From Geminicoccaceae bacterium (GTDB taxonomy: Bacteria; Pseudomonadota; Alphaproteobacteria; Geminicoccales; Geminicoccaceae), in assembly GCA_028285265.1 (NCBI GenBank), contig JANQPX010000015.1, positions 38,504 to 102,503 on the forward strand: DNA of 64,000 nt, given 5' to 3'. The notes under the pieces are model-generated. The model ran no database searches. It was given only the letters and a program-made list of their open reading frames with translations, and had not been told where the DNA came from. Position numbers and translations under genes: made by a program. Below, piece by piece: positions 20,132 to 29,605 of the stretch; within the stretch, counting starts at the first letter, position 1; each line of letters opens with the position of its first letter.

Positions 20132-21055
20132 ATGACCTACCGAATCCCGCCGCTCAATGCGCTCCGCGCTTTCGAAGCGGCTGCCCGTCACCTTAGCTTC
20201 AAGCAGGCGGCTGCCGAACTCAACGTGACGCCGGGCGCCGTCAGTCAGCAGGTGAAAGGGTTGGAGGAGACGTTGGGCGTTCGTCTCTTCGACCGCATTC
20301 ACAATGGACTGATGCTAACAAGCGAAGGGCAAGCCTATCTGACACCGATTCGCTCCGCCTTCACCAACATCTCAGCAGCGACCGAGATGGTTGCACCCAA
20401 GAGCAGTGGCGCGGCTTTGACCATTGGCGCCGAGGCAAACTTTGCCATCAAATGGCTTGTGCCGAAGATGTCAGCCTTTCAGCGAGCCCACCCCGATGTT
20501 CGGGTCAGGATCGGTGAAGCGACGTCGGCCGAAGCCGTTGCTCGAGGGGAGGTCGATATAGCGATCCTAAAAGGCGTGTCAGCTTATGGCGGCCTTCGCT
20601 GTGATCTGATTTTTCAGGAGATGATGTTCCCTGTCGCTGCACCGGTACTCTTGGGCGATGATCGGATTGATCTCGCTAGTGTGGCCGTTCTGGTTACTAA
20701 CGATCAGGCGACCTGGACAACGTGGCTCGAACACGCTGGCGCACCAAGCCTTGCCGACCTCGAGCGCATTGATCTCGCAAGCCGAGACCTCGCCATTCAT
20801 ACCGCCATGGCGGGTCGTGGCCTTTGCATGGGATCGAGCCTGGAAGAGGCAGCCGCACTCAGCGAAGGTCGGCTGACCCGACCGTTTAGGGAGGCAGTTG
20901 GCTGCGGCAGTAGCTATTATGCGGTGTACCCGCCAGGTCGCGCAGACTGTGCATCTGAGCATACCTTCCTGACCTGGTTTTCCAGTCTGATGGATGAGGA
21001 TGGGTCGCCCTCCGTCAACCTTGATCCGAACCATCAAACAGCAGCGGAAGCGTGA
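20132..21055 (+). CDS. LysR-type regulator, GcvA-like
   Basis: A 307-residue LysR protein. The opening YRIPPLNALRAFEAAARHLS and the helix-turn-helix FKQAAAELNVTPGAVSQQVK are the GcvA/AmpR-type signature. The effector domain (about 95-295) includes IGAEANFAIKWLVPKM. It is transcribed away from the RidA-like gene, with 147 bp between start codons, so it probably controls that gene. The 3' end faces the next LysR gene with only 17 bp between stops. Confidence 0.92.
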   Translation: MTYRIPPLNALRAFEAAARHLSFKQAAAELNVTPGAVSQQVKGLEETLGVRLFDRIHNGLMLTSEGQAYLTPIRSAFTNISAATEMVAPKSSGAALTIGAEANFAIKWLVPKMSAFQRAHPDVRVRIGEATSAEAVARGEVDIAILKGVSAYGGLRCDLIFQEMMFPVAAPVLLGDDRIDLASVAVLVTNDQATWTTWLEHAGAPSLADLERIDLASRDLAIHTAMAGRGLCMGSSLEEAAALSEGRLTRPFREAVGCGSSYYAVYPPGRADCASEHTFLTWFSSLMDEDGSPSVNLDPNHQTAAEA

Positions 21056-21072
21056 GCTGGACTTGAAAACCA

Positions 21073-21978
21073 CTAGCTTTCGGAAAACCAGCTCACGAGC
21101 GCGTCAGCTACTTTGGAAACGGCACCGCCAGAAGGATCGTCGGATCTGATCTTACAACCCCATTTAATGTTGATACCGCCCGGCGCGAGCGGTTTGGCGA
21201 GGATGCGTCCGAGTTTGACATGCGGCTCCATCGCCCAGGATGCGAGAATGCTCGTGCCCTGATCGGCGGCGACGAGTTCGACAATGGCTTCTGGGATTTC
21301 CAGAGTCGCCGACCAGCGGGGATAGCGGCCTTCAGCGCGAAAAAGCCGCGCAAACTCGCGGTCGGGTTCGGGAACCTTGGTATAGGTGATGAAATTCTGT
21401 CCCTCGATATCCCGTGCGTGAATGCGGTCAAGCTGGCCCAGCGGATGGCTCGGCGCGCAGATGAAGACCAGCGGGTCATCGAAGAGGGGAAAGTATCGGG
21501 TATTGGGAGGTGCTTCCTCACCAGACACGATGACCACGTCGACATGGCGATTGAGCAACGCACTGTTCGTGTCCTGGCCGGCACCCGACATGACCTGAAT
21601 ATCGATGCGCTCGGCTTGACGTCGGAACATATCGAGGAAGGCCGGAAACCAGTGATAGCAGCTATAAGCTTCGATCGCGAGGCGGACCACGTGGTCGACA
21701 CCCGCGTTCATGCGGCGAACGTCGTCCTCGACCAAAACGAGTTCATGCAGCATCCGCTCGCTGACACTGGCGAGATATTCGGCGGCAGCCGTCATGCGAA
21801 GCCGTTTGTGCAGCCGCTCGAACAGTGGCACGCCTAGACGCCGCTCGGCTTCCTTGATCCGATGCGACAGAGCCGACGGCGTTAGCCCAAGCTCATCCGA
21901 TGCATCCACCACCCTCCCGGTACGGCCGATGGCGCGGATCATCTGCAGATGTCTGATATCGAGGATGGGATTGCGCAT
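21073..21978 (-). CDS. LysR-type regulator, MetR-like
   Basis: A 301-residue LysR protein. The N-terminal IRHLQMIRAIGRTGRVVDAS and helix-turn-helix LGLTPSALSHRIKEAERRLG match the MetR branch, as do VRLAIEAYSCYHWFPAFL and the following effector domain. It is divergent from the class III aminotransferase gene (start codons 102 bp apart) and so is its most likely regulator. Homocysteine sensing, as in true MetR, is not implied by the neighbours. Confidence 0.92.
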   Translation of the reverse strand: MRNPILDIRHLQMIRAIGRTGRVVDASDELGLTPSALSHRIKEAERRLGVPLFERLHKRLRMTAAAEYLASVSERMLHELVLVEDDVRRMNAGVDHVVRLAIEAYSCYHWFPAFLDMFRRQAERIDIQVMSGAGQDTNSALLNRHVDVVIVSGEEAPPNTRYFPLFDDPLVFICAPSHPLGQLDRIHARDIEGQNFITYTKVPEPDREFARLFRAEGRYPRWSATLEIPEAIVELVAADQGTSILASWAMEPHVKLGRILAKPLAPGGINIKWGCKIRSDDPSGGAVSKVADALVSWFSES

Positions 21979-22080
21979 GGTCTGCCTGAAAAAGATTCAA
22001 CAAAGTCGACGATAAACGAGATTGTATTTCAGCACAGCCGGACGGAGGCTCACTAGAGAAAAAGGGCGACAGGAGGTGAG

Positions 22081-23469
22081 ATGACAGCAGCACCGGCAAT
22101 CGAGGCGACACGGCAACAAGACCGGCAGCACCACGTCCATGGCCAGACTAATCTACGCACCCATGGCGACCATGGCCCTGCGGCGATGGTGGTCAAAGGC
22201 AGCGGCGTGCGCATCACGACCGATGACGGCCGGAGCCTGATCGACGGCTTCTCAGGTCTCGGCTGCGTATCGCTCGGCTATCACAACGATCGTCTGGCCA
22301 ACGCTGCCAAACGGCAGATGGACACATTGCCCTACGCACCAACGTTCTACGGGCGCTCCCATCCTAAGATTGCGGCGCTGGCGGCTCGCCTGACTTCGGT
22401 GGCAGCGGCGCCCTTTGAAAAGGTGATGTTCCAGTGCTCCGGCTCCGAAGCTAATGACGCGATGATCAAGTTCATTTGGGCACGCAACATCGTCCGCGGC
22501 GAGCCGAAACGACGGAAGATGATCTCCCGCTGGCGCGGCTATTACGGCAACACGGTAACCGTTGTCGCCCTCTCGGGCCAGCCGCATATGCACGCCAATT
22601 TCGGCTTGCCGATGGACGATTTTCTAAAGCTGTCGACACCCAATTTCTATTTGCACAGCCTGGAGGGCGAAAGCGAGGAAGCGTTCTCAGCACGGATGGC
22701 CGCGGAGTTCGAGACGACCATTCTCGATGCAGGCCCAGAGACCATCGCTGCCTTCTTCGCCGAACCGATGCAATCGGGCGGCGGGGCGATCCGCCCACCC
22801 GAGGGTTACTGGCCAGCGATGCAGGCTGTTATCCGGAAATACGGCATCCATTTCCATGTTGACGAGACCGTCTGCGGCTTTGGGCGGACCGGTCACATGT
22901 GGGGTGCCGAAGCCTTCGATCTCAACCCGGACAGCGCCACCTGCGCCAAAGCGCTCACCGCCGCCTTCTTCCCGATGTCGGCCATCATGTTCCGCCAGGA
23001 TCTCTACGACGACCTGATGAAGACCTCCGACAACGCCGGCGTTCTCGGCCATGGGTTCACCTATGCCGGCCACCCCGTCGGCGCAGCCGTTGCCTTGGAG
23101 GCGCTCGACATCTATGACGAGATCGATCTCGTCGGCTATGTCCGCCGCATGTCCGTGCCTTTTCTTGCGGGCTGTGAAGCGCTGTTGGACCACCCGCTGG
23201 TCGGCGATGTCCGCGGCATCGGTCTTTTCTGCGGCTTGCAACTGGTGCAAGACAAAGCCCGGCGCCAGCTCTGGGACCCTGCCTTGAAGGTCGGACAGAT
23301 GGTCCAGGATCGCGCGCATGCTCGCGGCCTCTATCTGCGCTCGATTCCGCCTGATCGCATCAGCTTCACGCCGCCTCTGATCATCGAGGAGGGCGAGATC
23401 GCTGAGGCGACGGCTATCCTGAAAGCGGCACTGGACGATGTCTGGAACGAGGTGCGCGGTCGGGCGTGA
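22081..23469 (+). CDS. Class III (omega-type) PLP aminotransferase
   Basis: A 462-residue fold-type I transaminase that probably moves an amino group from an omega-amino compound or amine to pyruvate or a similar acceptor. The PLP Schiff-base lysine is Lys 290 (CAKALTAAFFPMSA), the pyridine-N Asp is Asp 261 (HVDETVCGFGRTG), and the phosphate cup is CSGSEANDAMIK (119-130). An AGGAGGTGAG ribosome site touches the ATG at 22081. A MetR-like regulator is divergent, and the 3' end converges on the dimethylglycine-dehydrogenase-like gene 44 bp away. It may process amines released by that pathway, but the substrate cannot be read. Confidence 0.93.
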   Translation: MTAAPAIEATRQQDRQHHVHGQTNLRTHGDHGPAAMVVKGSGVRITTDDGRSLIDGFSGLGCVSLGYHNDRLANAAKRQMDTLPYAPTFYGRSHPKIAALAARLTSVAAAPFEKVMFQCSGSEANDAMIKFIWARNIVRGEPKRRKMISRWRGYYGNTVTVVALSGQPHMHANFGLPMDDFLKLSTPNFYLHSLEGESEEAFSARMAAEFETTILDAGPETIAAFFAEPMQSGGGAIRPPEGYWPAMQAVIRKYGIHFHVDETVCGFGRTGHMWGAEAFDLNPDSATCAKALTAAFFPMSAIMFRQDLYDDLMKTSDNAGVLGHGFTYAGHPVGAAVALEALDIYDEIDLVGYVRRMSVPFLAGCEALLDHPLVGDVRGIGLFCGLQLVQDKARRQLWDPALKVGQMVQDRAHARGLYLRSIPPDRISFTPPLIIEEGEIAEATAILKAALDDVWNEVRGRA

Positions 23470-23513
23470 GGCTTTGGCCGTCGGCCGCTGGAACCTTCGT
23501 TGTCGAAAAATCC

Positions 23514-25940
23514 TCAAGTCCTAAGGCGCGCGTTCCCAGGATCGTAGACATGGGGATTGTGGCGGCACGCCGCCCGGTCTTCGCCGAGCACGGTGACGGA
23601 GGCCTGCTCTCCCATGGCGAGGCTGCTGGCTTTGACATAGCCGAGCACGAGTGTCTTGCCAGTGCGAAAGCCACGGCTCGCCGAGGTGACGTAGCCTATC
23701 CAGGTCCCATCCTTGATGATCGGATCCGAGGCCAAGGGATCGGGCGTCGGTTCCTCGATCTCGAGACCGATCCACTCCCACGCCGAGGCGGCCTGCCTCT
23801 GTTTTTCGACCACCGAACGGCCGATGAAGTCGCCCTTGTTCATGTTGGCGAAACGGCTCAAGCCCGCGTCGAACAGGGTGTATTCTGTGCCAAAGTCCGC
23901 ACCCCAGGCATGATATCCCTTCTCGATACGCATGGCATTCAGCGCATAAGAACCGAAATTGCAGGCACCAAACGCCTCGCCCGCCGCCATAATCGCCTGA
24001 TAGACGGTGACGAGGTCGGCCGATGCCAGATGCAGCTCCCAGCCGAGCTCGCCGACATAGGAAACGCGCATCGCCGTGACCGCGGCACCGGCGATCTCGA
24101 TCTCGCTGGCCGAGAGCCAGGGCGCTGTCTCGGCGCTGAGGTCGGCCTCGGTCAGTAGGGACAGCACGTCCCGAGATTTTGGCCCCATCACCATGAGGGC
24201 GGCATCGTGGTGATAGCCTCGGTTCAGGGTCACACCATCGTCAGGGAGATAGGCAGATAGCCAGTCGAAATCGCGGAGATCGGTAAGCGTCGGCCCGCAA
24301 AGGAGGAACCGATCTTCGGCAAGGCAGGCGATCGTCGCTTCTGACCAGAGGCGACCTTTGGGGGTGAGCATGTAGCCGAGCCGAACGCGGCCAGGCTTCG
24401 GAATGGCGTTGCAGAAAACCTTGGAAAGATAGGCCCTTGCCCCCGGCCCCTCGACGAAGAACTTGGTGAAGCCGCCGTGGTCCATGACGCCGAGCGCATC
24501 GCGCACCGTCTCACATTCGCGCTTGACCGCCGAATGCCAGGGTTCTTCATAGAAGCTCAAACCGTGTTCGCCTGTATCCTTGATCGTCTCGGTCTCGAAC
24601 CAGAAAGCGCGCTCCCACCCAGCGATCTGTCCCATGATCGCCCCCTTGCCGGTCAGCGTCTCATAAAGCGGGGTTTGCTGTACCGGCCGTCCCGATTGCA
24701 ATAGGCGGTGTGGAAAGGGGATGGCATATTGCAGATCATAATGCTCGGAGGCGCGGGCCCTGGCATAAGCGGGTGTGACCCACGTTCCAAAGCGGCGCGG
24801 ATCCCAGGCGCTGAGGTCCCATTCCGTCTCGCCCTCGGTGATCCATTCGGCCATCGCTTTGCCAATTGCCGCTGAATGGGTGATGCCGATCTGGACACCG
24901 GTGGCATGATAGAAGTTCGGGGCACCTGCGGCCGGGCCGACTAGAGGGAGAGCGTCTGGCGCATAGGCGATCGGGCCGTTGACGAAGCGCTGGGCTCCCG
25001 CCTCGGCGAGCAGCGGCACATGGGTAATGGTCGCCTCGAATACGTCCAGGATGTCGTCGACGCTATCCGGGAAGAGCTGGTGCGCGAAATCATCGGGGGG
25101 CGGACCGCTCTCCCAGGCGGGGCGGCCGGCATGAGCGTAGGAGCCGAGGAGAAAGGCATTGCGCTCTCGCCGGAGATAAAAGCGGATGTCCGGGTCGCGC
25201 ACCAGCGGGAAGAGGTCGGTGTGCTCGTCCAGGGCCGCAATCGGCTCGGTCACCAGATATTGATGCTCCAAAGTTGCGACCGGCGCGTCCAGTCCCGCCA
25301 GCGAGGCTACGCTCCAGCCGTGAAAGCCAGCAGCGTTGATCACAATCTCGGCGGTGACAGTGCCCTTGGCGCTGGCCACGCGCCATTCACCGGTGGGCAA
25401 GCGGTCAATCGCGGTGACCGGCGAGAAGCGCACCACCACGGCGCCGAGCGCACGCGCCCCTTTGGCAAGGGCCTGGGTCAACTGGCTCGGGTCGATGTCG
25501 CCCTCATAGGGATCACAGATGCCGCCCAGAACTGTATCGTCCGGATGCCAGAAGGGATGCATCCTGTCCATCTCGGCGGGGCTTAGCATATGGAGGTCGA
25601 ATCCAGCACTCCGCGACACGCCGCAAAGATGCCGAAACAGCTCCATCCGCTCGGGCGTGTGCGCCGGCCAGAATGCACGAGTGTGGCGATAGGTGATCGC
25701 GCTGTCGACTTCCCCAGCCAGGTCTTTGTAAAGCGACCACGCGTAGTTGCCAGCGCGCATCCCGAGCCAGGACGTAGCATAGGTCGGGATATTGCCGGCG
25801 GCGTGCCAGGTGGAGCCGGAGGTCAGCTCGTCCCTTTCCAGCAAAATTGTGTCGGTCACGCCGGCACGCGCCAGATGGTAGAGGATCGAGGTGCCAACGG
25901 CACCGCCACCGATGACAACGACGCGGGCGTGGGTCTTCAT
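23514..25940 (-). CDS. Dimethylglycine/sarcosine dehydrogenase-like FAD enzyme with GcvT domain
   Basis: An 808-residue two-part demethylase. The N-terminal half is a DAO-type FAD oxidoreductase with GGGAVGTSILYHLARAG; His 46 in TSGSTWHAAGN is at the covalent-flavin position of dimethylglycine dehydrogenase. The C-terminal half (about 430-800) is a GcvT/aminomethyltransferase-type folate domain (YVGELGWELHLAS, IEKGYHAWGADFGTEYTLF). The family oxidises an N-methyl group and passes formaldehyde-level carbon to tetrahydrofolate. Its start overlaps the MttB-like gene by 4 bp, so the two act together, probably on a methylated amine. Confidence 0.93.
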   Translation of the reverse strand: MKTHARVVVIGGGAVGTSILYHLARAGVTDTILLERDELTSGSTWHAAGNIPTYATSWLGMRAGNYAWSLYKDLAGEVDSAITYRHTRAFWPAHTPERMELFRHLCGVSRSAGFDLHMLSPAEMDRMHPFWHPDDTVLGGICDPYEGDIDPSQLTQALAKGARALGAVVVRFSPVTAIDRLPTGEWRVASAKGTVTAEIVINAAGFHGWSVASLAGLDAPVATLEHQYLVTEPIAALDEHTDLFPLVRDPDIRFYLRRERNAFLLGSYAHAGRPAWESGPPPDDFAHQLFPDSVDDILDVFEATITHVPLLAEAGAQRFVNGPIAYAPDALPLVGPAAGAPNFYHATGVQIGITHSAAIGKAMAEWITEGETEWDLSAWDPRRFGTWVTPAYARARASEHYDLQYAIPFPHRLLQSGRPVQQTPLYETLTGKGAIMGQIAGWERAFWFETETIKDTGEHGLSFYEEPWHSAVKRECETVRDALGVMDHGGFTKFFVEGPGARAYLSKVFCNAIPKPGRVRLGYMLTPKGRLWSEATIACLAEDRFLLCGPTLTDLRDFDWLSAYLPDDGVTLNRGYHHDAALMVMGPKSRDVLSLLTEADLSAETAPWLSASEIEIAGAAVTAMRVSYVGELGWELHLASADLVTVYQAIMAAGEAFGACNFGSYALNAMRIEKGYHAWGADFGTEYTLFDAGLSRFANMNKGDFIGRSVVEKQRQAASAWEWIGLEIEEPTPDPLASDPIIKDGTWIGYVTSASRGFRTGKTLVLGYVKASSLAMGEQASVTVLGEDRAACRHNPHVYDPGNARLRT

Positions 25941-27442
25941 GCTATGGGTTCCAGGTCGAGTTTAATGTCGAAGCGCTCGCGGATCGCCGCCTCGCGATCT
26001 GAGGGCAGATGGTGAGGCGCATCAGCGAGAATGTCTCGGACACGCGCGCACGCTCGATCCCAGATCGTCCGCTTACCGTCCGCGATCCAATCGTCGATGC
26101 TCCGCCGGTCGCCGAGACGCGGATAGGCATATTCGCTCTTCATCAAGGCGAGTGTCTGCATTTCGCCGAGATAGTGCCCTGGACCCGTGGCGACAGCTTC
26201 GATCATATCCAGATCGATGGCGCTATCATGCATATCGATGCCTCGCACTGAGCGCAGGATGGCACCACACATATCGTCGTCGATCACCAGGGCTTCCGGC
26301 GACGCCGCCATGATCGAGCCGAGCATGCCGACGGAAAGATTGATCATGTCGGCACCCGCCTGCGCGGCGAGAGCGACGGTATAGCCCTTTTCGTAGCCGG
26401 CTTGAGCATCAGTGGTCTTGGCATCGGTCATCCCCGCGGCCACGGTCGAGGGTAGCTCGAGGTGCCTTAGCAATTGCGCCGCAGCTGCATTGGCGACAGC
26501 CGCCTCGCCGCTGCCACCAGTCATGGCGCCGGTACGCAGATCGCTGATGAACGGCATGAAGGCAAAGATGCAGGACGTTCCGGGCCCGATCAAATCGACG
26601 ACCATCAGACCTGCCAGCGTTTCAGCCAGTCCCTGCGCCAAGGCCCCCGCCAGAGTTACCGGGCTGGTCGCACCCGCCTGCGCAGCGGTGCAGATCTGGA
26701 GCGGCATGCCGGCCTCGATCGCACACCGCATGATCGCGAGCCCCTCAGGGGCATAGCGAAGTGGCGAGACCGCATGCACGATCACAGCAAAGCAGAAGGG
26801 CTGGGCGCGAAACCCGCCGTCGCGGCCAAGCGCCTGGTCGAACATCGTCACGGTGGGACCGAGATGCTCGGCATTGTCGAAGCTGATGCCGATCGGCTTC
26901 GGGCAAGCCTTGAGGCAGGCGAAGGCGGTATTGATGTCGAGGTCCAAGGGGGCTTGCATGTCGCGCGCCACCACCGAGCGCACGCCGTAATGGATATGAT
27001 CCCCGCGGCCGACGATGCGCATCAAATCATAGAGATCGAGGAGCGTGCTGTCGCGAAAGGTCCGATTGTCGGCGTCGAGTACACTCACCGCCGCCCCGCC
27101 AGTGCCGATATGGACATGCCCGCCGCCAACGGTGATGCCAAAATTCTCGACGAACCCCGGAAGCTGCACGCGCTTTTTCGCGCGACGAATAGCAGCCTCG
27201 ACCATCCCGCGTGGATAACATAAGCGTCCATCGGCTCGCTGTTGTGCTCCTTTCTCAACCGCCTCTCTGGCAACATCCGGCGGGCACTGATCGATCCCCG
27301 TCCGTTCCAAAATAGCGAAGGCCGCTTCAATGATCTGTTTCTGCTCACGCTCTCCGAGCGGCGCGTAGCGCCCGCCCAGAGGGGCCGCAGGCGGTGCGGC
27401 CAGCAAAGGCTCGCTATCTCGGCAACGGGATCGGCGTGGCAT
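25937..27442 (-). CDS. MttB-family (trimethylamine methyltransferase-like) protein, non-pyrrolysine type
   Basis: A 501-residue TIM-barrel methyltransferase of the superfamily that includes MttB and glycine-betaine, proline-betaine and carnitine demethylases. Evidence is the overall length and segments such as GGGHVHIGTGGAAVSVLD, DLYDLMRIVGRGDHIHY, and the C-terminal GPGHYLGEMQTLALMKSEY. There is no in-frame amber codon, so it is a non-Pyl member. Such proteins move a methyl group from a quaternary amine to a corrinoid protein, but no corrinoid-protein gene is in this window. It is translationally coupled to the dimethylglycine-dehydrogenase-like gene and divergent from a LysR gene. The substrate is unknown. 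Confidence 0.9.
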   Translation of the reverse strand: MPRRSRCRDSEPLLAAPPAAPLGGRYAPLGEREQKQIIEAAFAILERTGIDQCPPDVAREAVEKGAQQRADGRLCYPRGMVEAAIRRAKKRVQLPGFVENFGITVGGGHVHIGTGGAAVSVLDADNRTFRDSTLLDLYDLMRIVGRGDHIHYGVRSVVARDMQAPLDLDINTAFACLKACPKPIGISFDNAEHLGPTVTMFDQALGRDGGFRAQPFCFAVIVHAVSPLRYAPEGLAIMRCAIEAGMPLQICTAAQAGATSPVTLAGALAQGLAETLAGLMVVDLIGPGTSCIFAFMPFISDLRTGAMTGGSGEAAVANAAAAQLLRHLELPSTVAAGMTDAKTTDAQAGYEKGYTVALAAQAGADMINLSVGMLGSIMAASPEALVIDDDMCGAILRSVRGIDMHDSAIDLDMIEAVATGPGHYLGEMQTLALMKSEYAYPRLGDRRSIDDWIADGKRTIWDRACARVRDILADAPHHLPSDREAAIRERFDIKLDLEPIA

Positions 27443-27551
27443 GGCAGCTGTCCGGTATCATGGCTCCCAAAGGATTAACCGGGGAATTTCAGTTGAACTC
27501 AATCCCAAAAAACGCGTTTCTTCATGAAAGAAATTCATGCAGGAGCACAGG

Positions 27552-28442
27552 ATGAAGCGCCTGACCTACGAGACCTTTCTGGCACTCGCGAAACTCTACA
27601 ATTTTCGCAAGACCGCGGAGCAGCTGAACACGACCCAGTCCAATGTCTCCGCGCGGATCAAGGCGCTCGAGGAAGATCTGGGCGGCTCACTCTTCGTCCG
27701 CTCCCCTCAGGCCGTGACGCTGACACCGCTTGGACGCGAGCTGGTGCCGTTCGCCGAGGACATTCTCCGCAGCATGGATCGTTTCGCCCATGCCGCCGGC
27801 ATGAACCCCGATCAGGAAGGCACTCTTCGTCTGGCGCTTTCTGAGACGATGGTTAGCACGCTCCTGCCTGCCTTCATTAGAGAGTTTTCCGCCTTTTATC
27901 CGCGGGCCGATGTCGAGATCAGCGTCGACAGCACCACCAACCAGCGTCAGCAGCTCATCGACCGCGCGGTGGATCTGGCCTTCCTGATGGGACCGGTGTC
28001 GGAGTACGAGGTCACCAACCTTCCCCTTTTGAACCTGCCGATGATCTGGGTCGTCGCCGCGGATCACCCTTTGGCGAGTCGGGGACGAATCGGCATAGAA
28101 GACCTGGCCGCCAGCCCTGTGCTTTCTTATGCGCGCAATTCGCGCCCCTTCGTCGAGCTGCGCGAAGCGTTGACGAACGCGGGTATTCGAAGCCCCCGCC
28201 TCTTCTCGTCAAACGCGCTCAGCGCCAGCATCGGCATGACCAAGGCCGGCCTCGGTATCTGCACCCTACCCGACGTCGTTGCCCGTCCGCATATCGAATC
28301 GGGGGACGTTGTCAGGATGGACGCCGACATCCCGTTGAACGATCTAAGGTTCACAGCCTCCTTCCTAAACAACACCGCAAGCGGTCTCGCCAAGAGTGCG
28401 GCCACCATGGCAGCGCGGATCGCGAACGACTTAGAGATCTAG
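27552..28442 (+). CDS. LysR-type regulator of the methylamine/TRAP block
   Basis: About 296 residues, starting at the ATG at 27552 with AGGAG at 27541-27545. Helix-turn-helix: FRKTAEQLNTTQSNVSARIK (about residues 17-36). The effector domain starts near GTLRLALSETMVSTLLPAF. It is divergent from the MttB-like gene (109 bp between starts) and reads towards the TRAP operon, whose first gene begins 99 bp after its stop. It is therefore placed to control both, and the ligand is probably the imported substrate. Confidence 0.92.
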   Translation: MKRLTYETFLALAKLYNFRKTAEQLNTTQSNVSARIKALEEDLGGSLFVRSPQAVTLTPLGRELVPFAEDILRSMDRFAHAAGMNPDQEGTLRLALSETMVSTLLPAFIREFSAFYPRADVEISVDSTTNQRQQLIDRAVDLAFLMGPVSEYEVTNLPLLNLPMIWVVAADHPLASRGRIGIEDLAASPVLSYARNSRPFVELREALTNAGIRSPRLFSSNALSASIGMTKAGLGICTLPDVVARPHIESGDVVRMDADIPLNDLRFTASFLNNTASGLAKSAATMAARIANDLEI

Positions 28443-28541
28443 CCGATCGTTTTTTTTGATCGTGATCGCCCGAAAACAACGATTGGACATGATGGGCACG
28501 CCGAAGCAAAATCGTGAATGCACAATTCAGGCAGACGTCCA

Positions 28542-29579
28542 ATGAACAAACATATACTCACCGCACTCGCCACCATCGCCGCCATGCCAGCGCTCGCCGA
28601 AGACCTTCCGGAGACCAAGCTGAACGTGGTCGGAAGTTGGGGTATGGTCAGCATGTACACCGACTTCACCTTGCCTTTCTTTACCGAGACCCTATCGGCC
28701 GCCTCCAATGGCAAAGTGACTGCCGAGATCAAGCCGTTCAACGAACTGGGCCTGGATGGCTCGGAGATCGTCCGGCTGGTGCAGCAAGGAACCCTGCAGT
28801 TCGCCTCTACGCCTATGGGATACATGATCGGCGACAATGCAGTGAACGGCGGCAACGATCTGCCGGGCATGGCGCCGGACATCGAGACCGCGCGAAAAAT
28901 CTCGGATGCCTACAAGCCGGTGCTCGAAGAGATCTACGCCGATCTCTACGGGGTCAAAGTGCTGGGCGTATGGCCCTACTCGGCGCAGGTCGTCTATTGC
29001 AATGCCGAGATGTCGGGCCTTTCGGATCTTGAAGGCAAGAAGGTGCGCGCCTCCGGTGCCGCGATCGGCGATTTCGTCTCGGCGCTTGGCGGGACACCTG
29101 TTTCGATGAGCTTCGGGGAGGTTGTCCAGGGCCTGCAGAAGGGCGTGGTCGATTGCGCGATCACCGGCTCGATGTCCGGTTTCAACGCAAAATGGCATGA
29201 GGTTTCGACTCACATCTACGAGCTACCGATCGCCTGGTCGCCAGTCATTCATGTCGTCGGCATGGATGCCTGGAACGGTCTCGATCCTGCCGTACAGTCC
29301 TTCCTGACTGAGCAGATCACGCAGCTCGAAGACGACATCTGGTCCGGTGCCGGGGACGAGACCGTCGAAGGCTTCGCCTGCAATACCGGCGGCGAAGGCT
29401 GCACGCGCGAGGCTCCCGGCAAGATGACGCTTGTACCCGTTTCCGAAGACGACATCGCGCTTCGCGACAAGGTGCTTGCGGAAGCGGTGCTGCCAAACTG
29501 GGCCGAGCAGTGCGGGGATGACTGTGTGGCCACCTGGAACGACACGGTTGGTGCCGTCGTCGGCATGACCATCCAGTAG
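28542..29579 (+). CDS. TRAP transporter solute-binding protein, DctP family
   Basis: Periplasmic receptor (345 residues) of a TRAP importer. The signal peptide is HILTALATIAAMPALA (cut near residue 19). DctP-type features include GKVTAEIKPFNELG, LEGKKVRASGAAIGDFV (the Arg that pairs with a substrate carboxylate) and VVDCAITGSMSGFNAKWHEV. Two pairs of cysteines near the C-terminus (FACNTGGEGC and EQCGDDC) may form disulfides and are not general in the family. It is the first gene of the TRAP-DctQ-DctM-dehydrogenase operon. Confidence 0.92.
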   Translation: MNKHILTALATIAAMPALAEDLPETKLNVVGSWGMVSMYTDFTLPFFTETLSAASNGKVTAEIKPFNELGLDGSEIVRLVQQGTLQFASTPMGYMIGDNAVNGGNDLPGMAPDIETARKISDAYKPVLEEIYADLYGVKVLGVWPYSAQVVYCNAEMSGLSDLEGKKVRASGAAIGDFVSALGGTPVSMSFGEVVQGLQKGVVDCAITGSMSGFNAKWHEVSTHIYELPIAWSPVIHVVGMDAWNGLDPAVQSFLTEQITQLEDDIWSGAGDETVEGFACNTGGEGCTREAPGKMTLVPVSEDDIALRDKVLAEAVLPNWAEQCGDDCVATWNDTVGAVVGMTIQ

Positions 29580-29605
29580 CCCGACGCGGGCAGCGGTTCG
29601 CTTCT

